Positions 8,401 to 16,510 of a DNA stretch of 64,000 bases are shown here, one piece after another (positions within the stretch are counted from its first letter, which is position 1; the number at the start of each line of letters is the position of its first letter). The stretch covers positions 1,811,781 to 1,875,780 of the forward strand of contig NZ_OY759725.1 of NCBI RefSeq assembly GCF_963662755.1, read 5' to 3'. Below the pieces are notes generated by a model. That model saw nothing but the letters and a program-made list of their open reading frames with translations. It was not told the DNA's origin and searched no databases. Origin of the DNA: an uncultured Sulfurimonas sp. (GTDB lineage Bacteria > Campylobacterota > Campylobacteria > Campylobacterales > Sulfurimonadaceae). A program made the translations under genes and the position numbers.

Positions 8401-9138
8401 TTAGTTGATTTCGTTTTTAATTATCTGAGCTAACTCGCCACATTGTGTAATCTTTTGAGAGTAACTTAGAGAATCTTTTAGAAGTATATCTACAAAAGCA
8501 CTTCCAACTATAACTCCATCAGCTCCAAGAGATTTCTCTTTTGCAGTCTTTGCATTTACACCAAATCCTACATAAACAGGAGTGTTTGAGTGTTTTTTTA
8601 TGGAGCTTAAAAATGGTTGTAAATCTTCTGCTTGACCAGAACCTGTGATACCTGTATAAGCTACCATATAGATGAACTTTTGAGCATCAGTTACTATCTC
8701 TTTTATTCTATCTTCTGTGTCGGTTGGTGCTACGAAACTTATGTTACTCATAGAGTTTGCTTTAAATAGTTCGCTATAAGTCAAAGCTTCTTCATGAGGT
8801 AAATCAGGGACAATAAGTCCATTTACCCCAAGCTTAGATGCTAAAGGAAGAAGTTTATTCATATCTTGTTGATAGAAGCTGTTGAAGTAACCCATCCATA
8901 AAGTATCTACTTTTGGGGCTACAACTTGAGAAATATCAAGTAAGTCTTTGAACTTAAAACCAAGAGAAAGTGCTTCATGGTTTGCTTTTTCTATTAGAGG
9001 TCCATCTGCTACAGGGTCTGAGAAAGGAACTCCAAGTTCAAGTGTATCAACACCTTTTTCACCAAGTGCCAAACTTAAATCTATTGTGAAAGATTTTTCC
9101 GGATAAGTCGAAGTTATATATGCTACAAGTTTTTTCAA
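8401..9138 (-). CDS. trpA: Tryptophan synthase alpha subunit
   Basis: 245 residues. TrpA cleaves indole-3-glycerol phosphate to indole and glyceraldehyde-3-phosphate and channels indole to TrpB. Family signatures are LELGVPFSDPVADGPLIEKA (catalytic Glu and the loop-2 Asp), PDLPHEE, APTD, and the phosphate-binding GFGVNAKTA...GADGVIVGSA. The N-terminus is shorter than in E. coli TrpA but starts directly with the first strand. The start codon is TTG (complement of 9136-9138). The gene stands apart from other trp genes here, 16 bases downstream of an Hpt-domain gene. Confidence 0.95.
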   Translation of the reverse strand: MKKLVAYITSTYPEKSFTIDLSLALGEKGVDTLELGVPFSDPVADGPLIEKANHEALSLGFKFKDLLDISQVVAPKVDTLWMGYFNSFYQQDMNKLLPLASKLGVNGLIVPDLPHEEALTYSELFKANSMSNISFVAPTDTEDRIKEIVTDAQKFIYMVAYTGITGSGQAEDLQPFLSSIKKHSNTPVYVGFGVNAKTAKEKSLGADGVIVGSAFVDILLKDSLSYSQKITQCGELAQIIKNEIN

Positions 9139-9154
9139 ATGTTTTCCAATTTAG

Positions 9155-9556
9155 TTATTTTTCTAAGTAGGGTATTTTTAATAATGAGTACTTTATATGG
9201 CTTAATTCATTGTCATTTTTTAAATCATCATGCCATTGAGCGAACATATCACTAATAGCAAGTAACCAAGTTATAGTTTCTTCATTTGGAAGTTCATCCA
9301 TAGCTCTTAGTTGTTCTAGTGCATCTTCTACAAAAGCTGCAAGTTTTGCCATGGGAAGAATCTTCAAATAACCAGACGCCGATTTTATGTTATGAAAAAC
9401 ACGAAACAACTCATCAACACTTCTAGAGTATCTATTAGGTTTTTCAAGATCCATAATCATAACTTCCATGCTATCAACCATCATAGAGAAGTGATCTAAA
9501 AATTCATCGACAATTTCAAAATCAAAGTTACTATCTAAGTCACTTCTTACGCCCAT
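9155..9556 (-). CDS. Histidine-phosphotransfer (Hpt) domain protein
   Basis: 133 residues, all helical. Residues 50-64 (LFRVFHNIKSASGYL) match the Hpt phosphoacceptor motif H-x-x-K-[SG]-x-x-x-x-[LF], with His55 as the likely phosphorylated residue. A second helical hairpin follows. Stand-alone Hpt proteins relay phosphate between hybrid kinases and response regulators, and the same fold forms the P1 domain of CheA. AGGAG upstream of ATG 9556 supports the start. It is co-directional with trpA, without an obvious functional link. No partner kinase or regulator is adjacent. Confidence 0.75.
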   Translation of the reverse strand: MGVRSDLDSNFDFEIVDEFLDHFSMMVDSMEVMIMDLEKPNRYSRSVDELFRVFHNIKSASGYLKILPMAKLAAFVEDALEQLRAMDELPNEETITWLLAISDMFAQWHDDLKNDNELSHIKYSLLKIPYLEK

Positions 9557-9610
9557 AAAGTAATTCTCCTATTTAGTGCAATTGTATCAGTTTTTAGTTA
9601 AAATACTTTT

Positions 9611-10402
9611 ATGAATAAAAAAATGACAATAACTTCCATACAAAAAACAAAAGGTCAGAGACCTCTAGTGATGATAACGGCTTATGATGCCTTGTTTGCA
9701 AAGTTGTTAGAACCTAGTTCGGACATGATTTTAGTAGGCGATAGCTTAAACATGAGCTTCGCAGGAAAGCGTGATACATTGAGTGCTACAATGGATCAGA
9801 TGCTCTATCATACAGATGCAGTATGTCGTGGTGCAAAAAATAGTTTTGTAGTTTGTGATATGCCATTTGGAACTTACACCAACAAAGAAGATGCACTTAA
9901 AAATGCTATGAGAGTTTTTCAAGAAACTTCAGCAGATTGTATAAAGATAGAAGGCGGAGAAAACAGAGCAGAAATAGTAAAGCATCTAACTTCAAATGCC
10001 ATTGCAGTATGCGGTCATATTGGCTTGCTTCCTCAATCTGTAAGAAGTGAGGGTGGATACAAGGTCAAAGGTAAAAATGAACAAGAGAGACTCCAACTCA
10101 TAAAAGATGCCAAAGCTATAGAAAAAGCTGGAGCATTTTGTATGGTAATAGAGGGTGTTAAAGCAGATGTAGCATCTGAGGTTGCAAAAAGTGTAAATGT
10201 ACCTGTGATAGGCATAGGAGCTGGAGCTGAGGTAGATGGTCAGGTCTTGGTTTTTTCAGATATGTTAGGCTTTTTTGAAGAGTTTACTCCTAAGTTTGTA
10301 AAAAAATACATGGACGGAGCAAGTTTAGTAAAAGATGCAGTTAAAAACTATGCAGATGAAGTAAACGAAAGAGAGTTTCCAAAAGAGGAACATACATATT
10401 AA
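9611..10402 (+). CDS. panB: 3-methyl-2-oxobutanoate hydroxymethyltransferase
   Basis: 263 residues, the usual PanB length. It adds a hydroxymethyl group from methylene-tetrahydrofolate to 2-oxoisovalerate, the first committed step of pantothenate synthesis. Motifs: MITAYDALFAKL, ILVGDSLNM (Mg and substrate site), DMPFGTY, KIEGG, CGHIGLLPQSV and VIGIGAGAEVDGQVLV with the catalytic Glu near 180 (MVIEGV). The start ATG 9611 is the first in frame. ruvB follows after 14 bases, so the two genes are probably co-transcribed; this gene pair also occurs in related genomes as far as I recall. Confidence 0.97.
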   Translation: MNKKMTITSIQKTKGQRPLVMITAYDALFAKLLEPSSDMILVGDSLNMSFAGKRDTLSATMDQMLYHTDAVCRGAKNSFVVCDMPFGTYTNKEDALKNAMRVFQETSADCIKIEGGENRAEIVKHLTSNAIAVCGHIGLLPQSVRSEGGYKVKGKNEQERLQLIKDAKAIEKAGAFCMVIEGVKADVASEVAKSVNVPVIGIGAGAEVDGQVLVFSDMLGFFEEFTPKFVKKYMDGASLVKDAVKNYADEVNEREFPKEEHTY

Positions 10403-10416
10403 GATGGTAAAACTCA

Positions 10417-11430
10417 ATGGATAGACTTGTAGAGATAGAGACTTTTTCAACTGATGAAGAGAGTGTAGAGAAGACCCTTCGCCCAGATGCTTGGAGTGAG
10501 TACATAGGTCAAGAACAGATAAAAAAGAATCTTAGTGTTTTTATAGAGGCAAGTAAAAAAAGAGATGAAGCGCTTGACCATGTTTTGTTTTATGGACCTC
10601 CTGGACTTGGAAAAACTACTTTAGCACTCATTATCGCAAACGAGATGAATGCAAATATAAAAGTAACCGCAGCTCCTATGATAGAAAAAAGCGGAGACTT
10701 AGCGGCAATCCTTACAAACTTAGAAGAGGGTGACATACTTTTTATAGATGAGATTCACAGACTCTCTCCCGCTGTTGAAGAGATACTTTACTCATCTATG
10801 GAAGATTTTCGTATAGACATCATTATAGGTAGTGGTCCAGCTGCTCAAACTGTAAAGATAGACCTTCCAAGGTTTACTCTCATCGGTGCAACAACAAGAG
10901 CAGGGATGCTCTCGAATCCTCTTAGAGATAGATTCGGTATGAGTTTTAGAATGCAGTTTTACTCTTCGCTAGAACTATCACAAATAATCTCTCAAGCATC
11001 TGCAAAGTTAGATAAAGAGATAATCCATGAAGCATCTATAGAGATAGCAAAACGAAGTAGAGGAACTCCGCGTATAGCACTTCGTCTTCTTCGTCGTGTT
11101 AGAGATTTTGCTGAGGTAGCTGAAGAGTTAAGCATAAACCACTCTCGAACAAAGTATGCTTTAGATGAACTTGGCATAAACTCTCATGGATTTGATGAGA
11201 TGGATATCAGACTTTTAAATCTTTTAGCATCTGCAAATGGAAAAGCTATGGGACTTAGCACAATAGCTGCATCTCTTAGTGAAGATGAAGGAACAGTTGA
11301 AGATGTGCTTGAGCCTTACTTAATAGCAAATGGTTATTTAGAAAGAACAGCTAAAGGGCGAAAAGCAACAAGAAGTACTTATGAGGTTTTAAATTTATCT
11401 TTTGTTGGCGAAGAGGGAAGTCTGTTTTGA
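10417..11430 (+). CDS. ruvB: Holliday junction branch-migration ATPase RuvB
   Basis: 337 residues. RuvB forms hexameric rings that, with RuvA, drive Holliday junction migration. Visible: N-terminal [19 protein letters not shown], Walker [12 protein letters not shown], Walker [12 protein letters not shown], sensor 1 LIGATTRAG, the arginine finger region LRDRFG, sensor 2 [17 protein letters not shown], and the C-terminal winged helix ending in [13 protein letters not shown]. Length and motifs are complete. It ends at TGA 11428-11430, immediately before a hairpin-rich spacer. Confidence 0.98.
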   Translation: MDRLVEIETFSTDEESVEKTLRPDAWSEYIGQEQIKKNLSVFIEASKKRDEALDHVLFYGPPGLGKTTLALIIANEMNANIKVTAAPMIEKSGDLAAILTNLEEGDILFIDEIHRLSPAVEEILYSSMEDFRIDIIIGSGPAAQTVKIDLPRFTLIGATTRAGMLSNPLRDRFGMSFRMQFYSSLELSQIISQASAKLDKEIIHEASIEIAKRSRGTPRIALRLLRRVRDFAEVAEELSINHSRTKYALDELGINSHGFDEMDIRLLNLLASANGKAMGLSTIAASLSEDEGTVEDVLEPYLIANGYLERTAKGRKATRSTYEVLNLSFVGEEGSLF

Positions 11431-11432
11431 AA

Positions 11433-11573
11433 ATGAATTCTTTCATAATTTTTCAAGGAATTCACTTCCTTGAAAAAGGAGACAGACAAAGAGATTTCTC
11501 GCCGATAGGCGTAGCTTTAGTGAGAGGAATTTTTCAAGGAATTCACTTCCTTGAAAAAGGAGACAGACAATAA
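11433..11573 (+). CDS. Possible 46-residue ORF built from a tandem repeat
   Basis: ATG 11433 opens a frame that ends at TAA 11571-11573, overlapping the ATG of the permease (TAATG). The spacer carries two identical 43-bp copies spaced 81 bp apart, an exact multiple of three, so the predicted peptide repeats IFQGIHFLEKGDRQ twice with RDFSPIGVALVRG between. There is no good ribosome site at the proper distance. The open frame may be a by-product of the palindromic DNA repeat and not a protein. I list it because the frame spans the whole spacer and could couple ruvB translation to the permease. Confidence 0.3.
   Translation: MNSFIIFQGIHFLEKGDRQRDFSPIGVALVRGIFQGIHFLEKGDRQ
11447..11489 (+). repeat. 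43-bp direct repeat with 12-bp hairpin, copy 1
   Basis: Contains the perfect inverted repeat TTTTTCAAGGAA (11449-11460) / TTCCTTGAAAAA (11466-11477) with loop TTCAC, followed by GGAGACAGACAA. Identical to copy 2 at 11528-11570. Between the copies lies a further small CGCC-GATA-GGCG hairpin (11500-11511). Confidence 0.9.
11528..11570 (+). repeat. 43-bp direct repeat with 12-bp hairpin, copy 2
   Basis: Identical to the copy at 11447-11489. Its stem arms are 11530-11541 and 11547-11558. The 3' arm runs directly into AAGGAG (11557-11562), the only ribosome-binding site for the permease ATG at 11573, so folding would partly mask that site. Confidence 0.9.
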
Positions 11574-12616
11574 TGAAACCACAATATTTCGTAGCTATAC
11601 TCTTTGCAACATCTCTTTACTGGATGTATCTGCTTTATGCTCCATTTTTACTTACTATAACCATAGCTGCACTTTTGGCTGTTTCAACTTCTAATATTCA
11701 ATCTTATTTGCATAAATATTTAAAATCTAGATTTTTAGCCGCTCTTACATCTAGTTTTCTTTTAGCAGTTTTGTTTTTTGCTCCACTTGGATATTTTCTT
11801 GCAACTCTAACTATAAAGTTAAATAGCATAGATCCTCAAACTTTAAAAGGTCTTGAAGTCTATATAAGAAACTTGATACAAAATCCTCCTGAATATTTAG
11901 AGTTTGTAAAACCATATGCTATAGATGCACTAAAAGGTTTAAAAGTTAATGTTCTAACTTCAAAAGCCATTTCATTAACAGGTACTGTTGGTGCATTTAG
12001 TGCAGGTTTTTTGAAAAATGCTTTTTTAATCATAATTTTTTACTTTTTTTCTCAATACAATGGAATATATATAGTTAACTTTTTAAAACGTGTTGTACAA
12101 ATGTCAGTAGAAGAAACTACCATACTTGCAAAAGAGCTATCAGCTGTTATGAGTGTGGTTTTTTACTCTATCATTGTTACGGCAATGTTTGAGGGAATTT
12201 TATTTGGTGTAGCTGTTTCTTTTATGGGATATAACGGTCTTTTATTTGGCATAATGTATGGTTTTGCATCTTTGATTCCTGTTGTGGGCGGGATTCTTAT
12301 GTGGCTTCCGTTTATGATTTATGAGTTTTCAATTGGAGATACTAAAAACGCTATATTTATAGCACTTTACTCTATTTTAGTTATCTCTATAATTGCAGAT
12401 ACTTTTATAAAACCGCTTATTATTAAAGAGATAAACAATAGACTTTTAAAAGAAGATGACACAAGAATGAATGAACTTGTAATCTTCTTTGCTATTATCG
12501 CAGGACTTGCAACATTTGGTTTTTGGGGAATGATATTGGGTCCTGCAATTACTGCATTTTTCTTGACTATTTTGAAACTTTTTGAAGCAAGAACTAAAGA
12601 GTGTGATACCAATTAA
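11573..12616 (+). CDS. AI-2E/PerM-family membrane transporter
   Basis: 347 residues with the layout of the AI-2E transporter (PerM/YdiK) family: two or three N-terminal hydrophobic segments (about 5-40, 58-85), a long amphipathic middle (95-140), and a cluster of helices from about 150 to the end. The family motif region GVAVSFMGYNGLLFGIMYGFASLIPVVGG is clearly present (about 210-245). Members export varied substrates, and some act as Na+/H+ antiporters; despite the name only a few transport autoinducer-2, so the substrate is unknown. ATG 11573 follows AAGGAG by ten bases within the hairpin repeat. Confidence 0.85.
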   Translation: MKPQYFVAILFATSLYWMYLLYAPFLLTITIAALLAVSTSNIQSYLHKYLKSRFLAALTSSFLLAVLFFAPLGYFLATLTIKLNSIDPQTLKGLEVYIRNLIQNPPEYLEFVKPYAIDALKGLKVNVLTSKAISLTGTVGAFSAGFLKNAFLIIIFYFFSQYNGIYIVNFLKRVVQMSVEETTILAKELSAVMSVVFYSIIVTAMFEGILFGVAVSFMGYNGLLFGIMYGFASLIPVVGGILMWLPFMIYEFSIGDTKNAIFIALYSILVISIIADTFIKPLIIKEINNRLLKEDDTRMNELVIFFAIIAGLATFGFWGMILGPAITAFFLTILKLFEARTKECDTN

Positions 12617-12618
12617 TG

Positions 12619-12688
12619 CCCTCGGCTTGAACGTATGGAATATATTTCGAAGAAATATGTTCACAGGAGTTCAAAGTAGAGACGAGGG
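12619..12688. repeat. Nested inverted repeat between convergent genes (possible bidirectional terminator)
   Basis: Three nested arms: CCCTCG (12619-12624)/CGAGGG (12683-12688), TTGAAC (12627-12632)/GTTCAA (12669-12674), and GAATATATTTC (12638-12648)/GAAATATGTTC (12652-12662), the last with one wobble pair and a three-base loop. It fills the 75-base gap between the permease stop and the lpxL stop. The position suits a two-way terminator, but no clear T-run follows on the plus side. Confidence 0.7.
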
Positions 12689-12691
12689 TAG

Positions 12692-13579
12692 TTACTTTTT
12701 GTAAATTTCTGGATAGTCATCTTTAAATCTTCTATGTAACCAAAACCAAGGTTCTGGAGCTTTTAGTATCTCTGCGCTTAACCAATCTGTTTGCATCTGA
12801 GTCGACACTTTGATATCTTCTTCTTCGTTGTCCGTTTTTGGTGGCACTATTTCATCATAAAATTTTATAGTGTAGTTTTCATCATCTGTTGTGTGTATAA
12901 GTGCTGGGATAAGGGCTGCATTAAACTTTCTTGCAAAGTAAGCCGTTGTTTTTATCTGGCTTGTTGGTTTGTCTAAAAAGTTTACTGTAATAGCTTCTCT
13001 TTTATTTACATTTGTATCAATTAAAAGTGCGATAGCCCCGCCTGAGCGAAGCTGTTTGAGAATGGCTCTAGTAGCTCCGCCTCTTTCTGCATACTTCATT
13101 CGAGATTTTGAGCGTGAACTTAACAGATACTCTTCAAAGTACTTGTTTTTCATCTTTTTATATACAATCATAATAGGTTCACGTAAGGCACTAAGCATAG
13201 CTCCAGCTAACTCCCAAGAACCATAATGAGATGTTACAAAGATTATAGGTCTCTTTTGCTCTTGAACTTTTTTTAGGATTTCATCATTTTCAAAACTAAC
13301 TTTTTTTGATAACTCTTCAACAGAGTAGTATCTTATCTCCATTGTGTATAAAAAGTTTAGTAGAAGTTGTTTAAATGCATTTTTGGAAATTTTTTGGATA
13401 AATTCTTCTGTTATATCATCTCCATAAACAAATAAAAGGTTTTGTCTTATAACTTTGTTGTATCTTTTTGAAACCTTGTAAGCAAAATAACCAAGAGCTA
13501 TAAAAAATGACTTTCTAACTTTTTTTGGTAGTATCATTAAAATCTTTTCAAGTAATAAAAAAGCATAAAAACCTATCAT
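12692..13579 (-). CDS. Lipid A biosynthesis acyltransferase (LpxL/HtrB family)
   Basis: 295 residues. An N-terminal hydrophobic segment (about 1-30) anchors it at the inner membrane. The catalytic H-x4-[DE] motif is seen as SHYGSWE (His near residue 117), followed by the family's conserved R-x-G-A region (ERGGATRAIL), GGAIALLIDTN, and PEPWFWLHRRFK close to the C-terminus. The enzyme adds a secondary acyl chain to Kdo2-lipid IVA. It overlaps the waaC stop by four bases (ATGA), so the two LPS genes are translationally coupled. Which acyl position or chain length is used cannot be read. Confidence 0.92.
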   Translation of the reverse strand: MIGFYAFLLLEKILMILPKKVRKSFFIALGYFAYKVSKRYNKVIRQNLLFVYGDDITEEFIQKISKNAFKQLLLNFLYTMEIRYYSVEELSKKVSFENDEILKKVQEQKRPIIFVTSHYGSWELAGAMLSALREPIMIVYKKMKNKYFEEYLLSSRSKSRMKYAERGGATRAILKQLRSGGAIALLIDTNVNKREAITVNFLDKPTSQIKTTAYFARKFNAALIPALIHTTDDENYTIKFYDEIVPPKTDNEEEDIKVSTQMQTDWLSAEILKAPEPWFWLHRRFKDDYPEIYKK

Positions 13580-14580
13580 TTTAACAACTCCTCTGCTTTG
13601 TTTAGAATTTCTTCTACTTTGATGTCTTTTATAGAAAAATCATTTTTATTTATTTTGTATATATCAACTTTTGAGCTTGATTTTATACCTATGTTTATTG
13701 GAGTTTCATAAATCATTCTAGTTGTTGTTGGACCAAAAAGGGTGATGGAAGGTATATTTTGAGCCCATGCCATATGTGTAGGACCTGTATCGTTTCCTAT
13801 AAGCAAATCAACACTAGAGATTAAAGATATAAGTTCAACTAAAGAGAGTTTTGGAGCTACTTTAGCATAACTAGAATGTTTATGTATCCAAGTGGCATCT
13901 GTTTTTTCAGCATCTGAACCCCACAAGATTATGCAGTTTTGTTTTAGCTTATTGCAAAGTTCTACTACGCTCTCTTTAGGATACTTTTTTGACTCCCAAG
14001 ATGCACCTATAACAATAGCGATATTTTTTTTACCATTCTCTTCTAGTGGATATTTTGTAGTTTCAAAAATCGGTTTTTTATTTAGTAGCATCTTATCGCT
14101 AATCTCAAATCCTAAACCATCAGATGCAAGAAATGTATTTCTTTTTAAAATATTTTCACTATATTTTATAGATGAAGTGGTTTTATAAAACATAGATGCT
14201 AAGGCTTCTCTAGCTGAATCTTTATCAAAACCATGAGTGTTTGAACCTATAAGTCTTGCAACGATTGCTGATTTTAAAAGACCTTGAATATCTATAATAA
14301 TATCAAACTGACCAAGTGAGCGAAGCTTTGAGATGCTATCTTTTAGTTGAAAAAAACTTTTAGATTTTTTTAATTTTTTTAAGTTAAGTGTATGTACATC
14401 GTAAAGAAGAGGATGATTTTTTAGTAGAGGAGCAAAGGCTTCTTCTGTTATCCACTCTATCTTTGCATCTGGATATTTTTCATGGATAAACTGTAGTATA
14501 ACAGCGCTATTTACAATATCCCCAAGAGCGGAGAGTCTCACTATAGCTATACGTTTTATATCTTTTTTCATTCTCAGCAT
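13576..14580 (-). CDS. waaC: Lipopolysaccharide heptosyltransferase I
   Basis: 334 residues, GT9 glycosyltransferase. It transfers the first L-glycero-D-manno-heptose to Kdo of the LPS inner core. Seen: IAIVRLSALGDIVNSAVIL (N-terminal acceptor-binding region with the conserved R-L-x-x-L-G-D), DIIIDIQGLLKSAIVARL, HGFDKDSAREALA, and near the C-terminus LLIGNDTGPTHMAWA with the ADP-heptose-binding D-T-G-x-x-H. ATG 14580 has GAGA four bases upstream; ATG 14571 is an alternative. It lies six bases after the PilZ-type gene and overlaps lpxL by four. Confidence 0.93.
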   Translation of the reverse strand: MLRMKKDIKRIAIVRLSALGDIVNSAVILQFIHEKYPDAKIEWITEEAFAPLLKNHPLLYDVHTLNLKKLKKSKSFFQLKDSISKLRSLGQFDIIIDIQGLLKSAIVARLIGSNTHGFDKDSAREALASMFYKTTSSIKYSENILKRNTFLASDGLGFEISDKMLLNKKPIFETTKYPLEENGKKNIAIVIGASWESKKYPKESVVELCNKLKQNCIILWGSDAEKTDATWIHKHSSYAKVAPKLSLVELISLISSVDLLIGNDTGPTHMAWAQNIPSITLFGPTTTRMIYETPINIGIKSSSKVDIYKINKNDFSIKDIKVEEILNKAEELLK

Positions 14581-14586
14581 TATATC

Positions 14587-16425
14587 TCAACTTAACATAG
14601 TTGCTTGTTTTTTTAACTCAGCGATAATCTCTTTTTGTCTATCATAAACATATTCCATCAAAACAGCTTCATGAGTCTGATCTTCATGTAGATTTGCAAC
14701 AATTTTACAATGCTCTTTGTTGCAATTTGTAAATATAATATCTGCACTAAGAGATAGTTTTATATATCCTTCTTCACTACTGTTGATAGGAAGAGTGAAT
14801 TTTAAAGTTACTTCACTAAGTTTTAAAGTTTCTATATCTGGATATAGCCTAGTTTTTATAGCTATAGAATTCATAGATAAATCAAGAACTTCACCGCTTA
14901 TTGTACTTCTGCTATGAACTATTGATATTGGTGTTCTTTGTGAAGATGTGACTCGAGAGTATTTTCTTGCATTTGCACTACCTTGAACAAATCGAAAGTT
15001 TTTAAGAAGTGCAACTCTTTTTTTATGATCTATATACTTAACATCCGCAGCTATATCTTTTGTCAAGTTTGATGATTGTATAACTGTCTCTTTTTCAAAG
15101 TGCATAACTGTACCTTGAAGTTGTTCGTACGATACATATATCTCTTGATCTGTTTTTTTCATAATTAAAGATGGTGTGTTTATACACAAACCTTTGTAAA
15201 TATTTAGTAATTTTATAGGAGTTTTGTTTGTAAAAGTAGCTTGAAGAAGTATGTTTATGGCTCTTGCATCATCGAGTTCATTGTTTATGTTTACAATCTT
15301 ATATAGCTTTTGATTTTCTATATCTTTTTTAGAGATATTTTCTTGTGAAATATCAGAGATAGACTTTAAAATTTCGTTTAAATTTAAGTCATTTATATCA
15401 AAAGCGTACAATCCTATAATAGGTTTTATCTCTTGTTTTGAAATATATTCTGAGATATGGTTTTGCATAGCATTTGCTTTTTGCTTTGTAGCTTTAAAGT
15501 CTAAATTTTCAAAAAGCGTTAAATATAAATTATTATTATATTGTGCAAGAATAGTATGAGAGGCAATATTTATTTCTACTTGAAGAAGTAAGTCTCGCAC
15601 AGCCATCTCTATCTCATACTCATTCCAATATTGGCGCAAATTTTCCATGTTTTCTACTTGAATTGTTATAATGGAAAAAAGTGATTCTGAGATGCTTTTT
15701 TCTAAAATTTTCTCTTTTAGTATTTCTATAAAATAGATGCGATTCTTTATAAAATCTATCTTTGAGTTTACTTGTTTTTGCTCTTTTGATATCTCTTTTA
15801 AATATATAAAAACATCACTGTTATAAGTAGAAATAGTACTTTTTATTTCATACTTTTTTAGAGTTGCATTAAAGTCAAAATCACCTTGTATAAGGTGTTC
15901 TTTTTCTAAAAAAGAAGCTAAATCAAGCTTTAGGCAAATTTTAGATTTAACAGTTTCTAAATCATTACATTCAAACTCATTATATAGTTTTTGACTTGCA
16001 AACTTTAAGCCTTTTTTATCAAATATCATAAAAGATGCATCGCTAATAAGTGTTTTTGCAATGGCTATTTCTTGTTGGTGCAATTGGTTGATTAAAAGTT
16101 CGTTTTTTATACTTGAGACAATTTTGGAGGTTTCATGTTTTGGAGTTATTATGCTTTTTACATTAAGCAAAGATGCCAATTGAAAAAGCATTAAGTTATG
16201 AGAATCATTTATGAAAAAATATATAAGACTTTGTGATTTTGATATAAGAAGTTTTTTTATGTGTAAAAGTAAAGCTTTTTCAATCTCATTAATTTCTACA
16301 AGATAAATATCATCATTTTGCAGATTTTGCACTTTAGAAATATCAACAAGTTCACAAGATTTAAATGCATCTGTGACATCTGATAGTTGTTTGGAAGTAT
16401 GATTTTTATGATAAAGATGAATCAA
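14587..16425 (-). CDS. Degenerate GGDEF-like / PilZ-domain protein
   Basis: 612 residues from TTG 16425. I prefer this start because AAAGG (complement of 16432-16437) lies six bases upstream and a TATAAT (complement of 16454-16459) would start transcription downstream of the longer frame's ATG 16491. The middle (about 230-390) is predicted to fold like a GGDEF domain (SLFSIITIQVENM, YNNNLYLTLFENL, KPIIGLYAFD) but lacks a GG[DE]EF sequence. The C-terminal 120 residues look like PilZ: RKYSR fits R-x3-R, and DLSMNS replaces D-x-S-x-x-G, with Ser for Gly. It may bind c-di-GMP. Its place ahead of waaC-lpxL suggests a link to envelope or surface control. Confidence 0.65.
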   Translation of the reverse strand: MIHLYHKNHTSKQLSDVTDAFKSCELVDISKVQNLQNDDIYLVEINEIEKALLLHIKKLLISKSQSLIYFFINDSHNLMLFQLASLLNVKSIITPKHETSKIVSSIKNELLINQLHQQEIAIAKTLISDASFMIFDKKGLKFASQKLYNEFECNDLETVKSKICLKLDLASFLEKEHLIQGDFDFNATLKKYEIKSTISTYNSDVFIYLKEISKEQKQVNSKIDFIKNRIYFIEILKEKILEKSISESLFSIITIQVENMENLRQYWNEYEIEMAVRDLLLQVEINIASHTILAQYNNNLYLTLFENLDFKATKQKANAMQNHISEYISKQEIKPIIGLYAFDINDLNLNEILKSISDISQENISKKDIENQKLYKIVNINNELDDARAINILLQATFTNKTPIKLLNIYKGLCINTPSLIMKKTDQEIYVSYEQLQGTVMHFEKETVIQSSNLTKDIAADVKYIDHKKRVALLKNFRFVQGSANARKYSRVTSSQRTPISIVHSRSTISGEVLDLSMNSIAIKTRLYPDIETLKLSEVTLKFTLPINSSEEGYIKLSLSADIIFTNCNKEHCKIVANLHEDQTHEAVLMEYVYDRQKEIIAELKKQATMLS

Positions 16426-16453
16426 AAAGTACCTTTTAAATCGTAATTGTTTG

Positions 16454-16484
16454 ATTATACCATATAAGTTAAATAGTGTATAAT
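16454..16484. promoter_or_regulatory. Divergent -10 elements
   Basis: A minus-strand TATAAT (16459 to 16454) serves the PilZ-type gene, and a plus-strand TATAAT (16479-16484) serves the DUF4384 gene. No good -35 hexamers are seen for either. Confidence 0.55.
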
Positions 16485-16510
16485 GATACAAATCATGTTA
16501 AGGTATGTTT

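Noticed and set aside
12446..12664. Reverse open frames over the end of the permease gene and the hairpin spacer
   Set aside because: They mirror the permease codons on the opposite strand and run into the nested inverted repeat; no domain or ribosome site.
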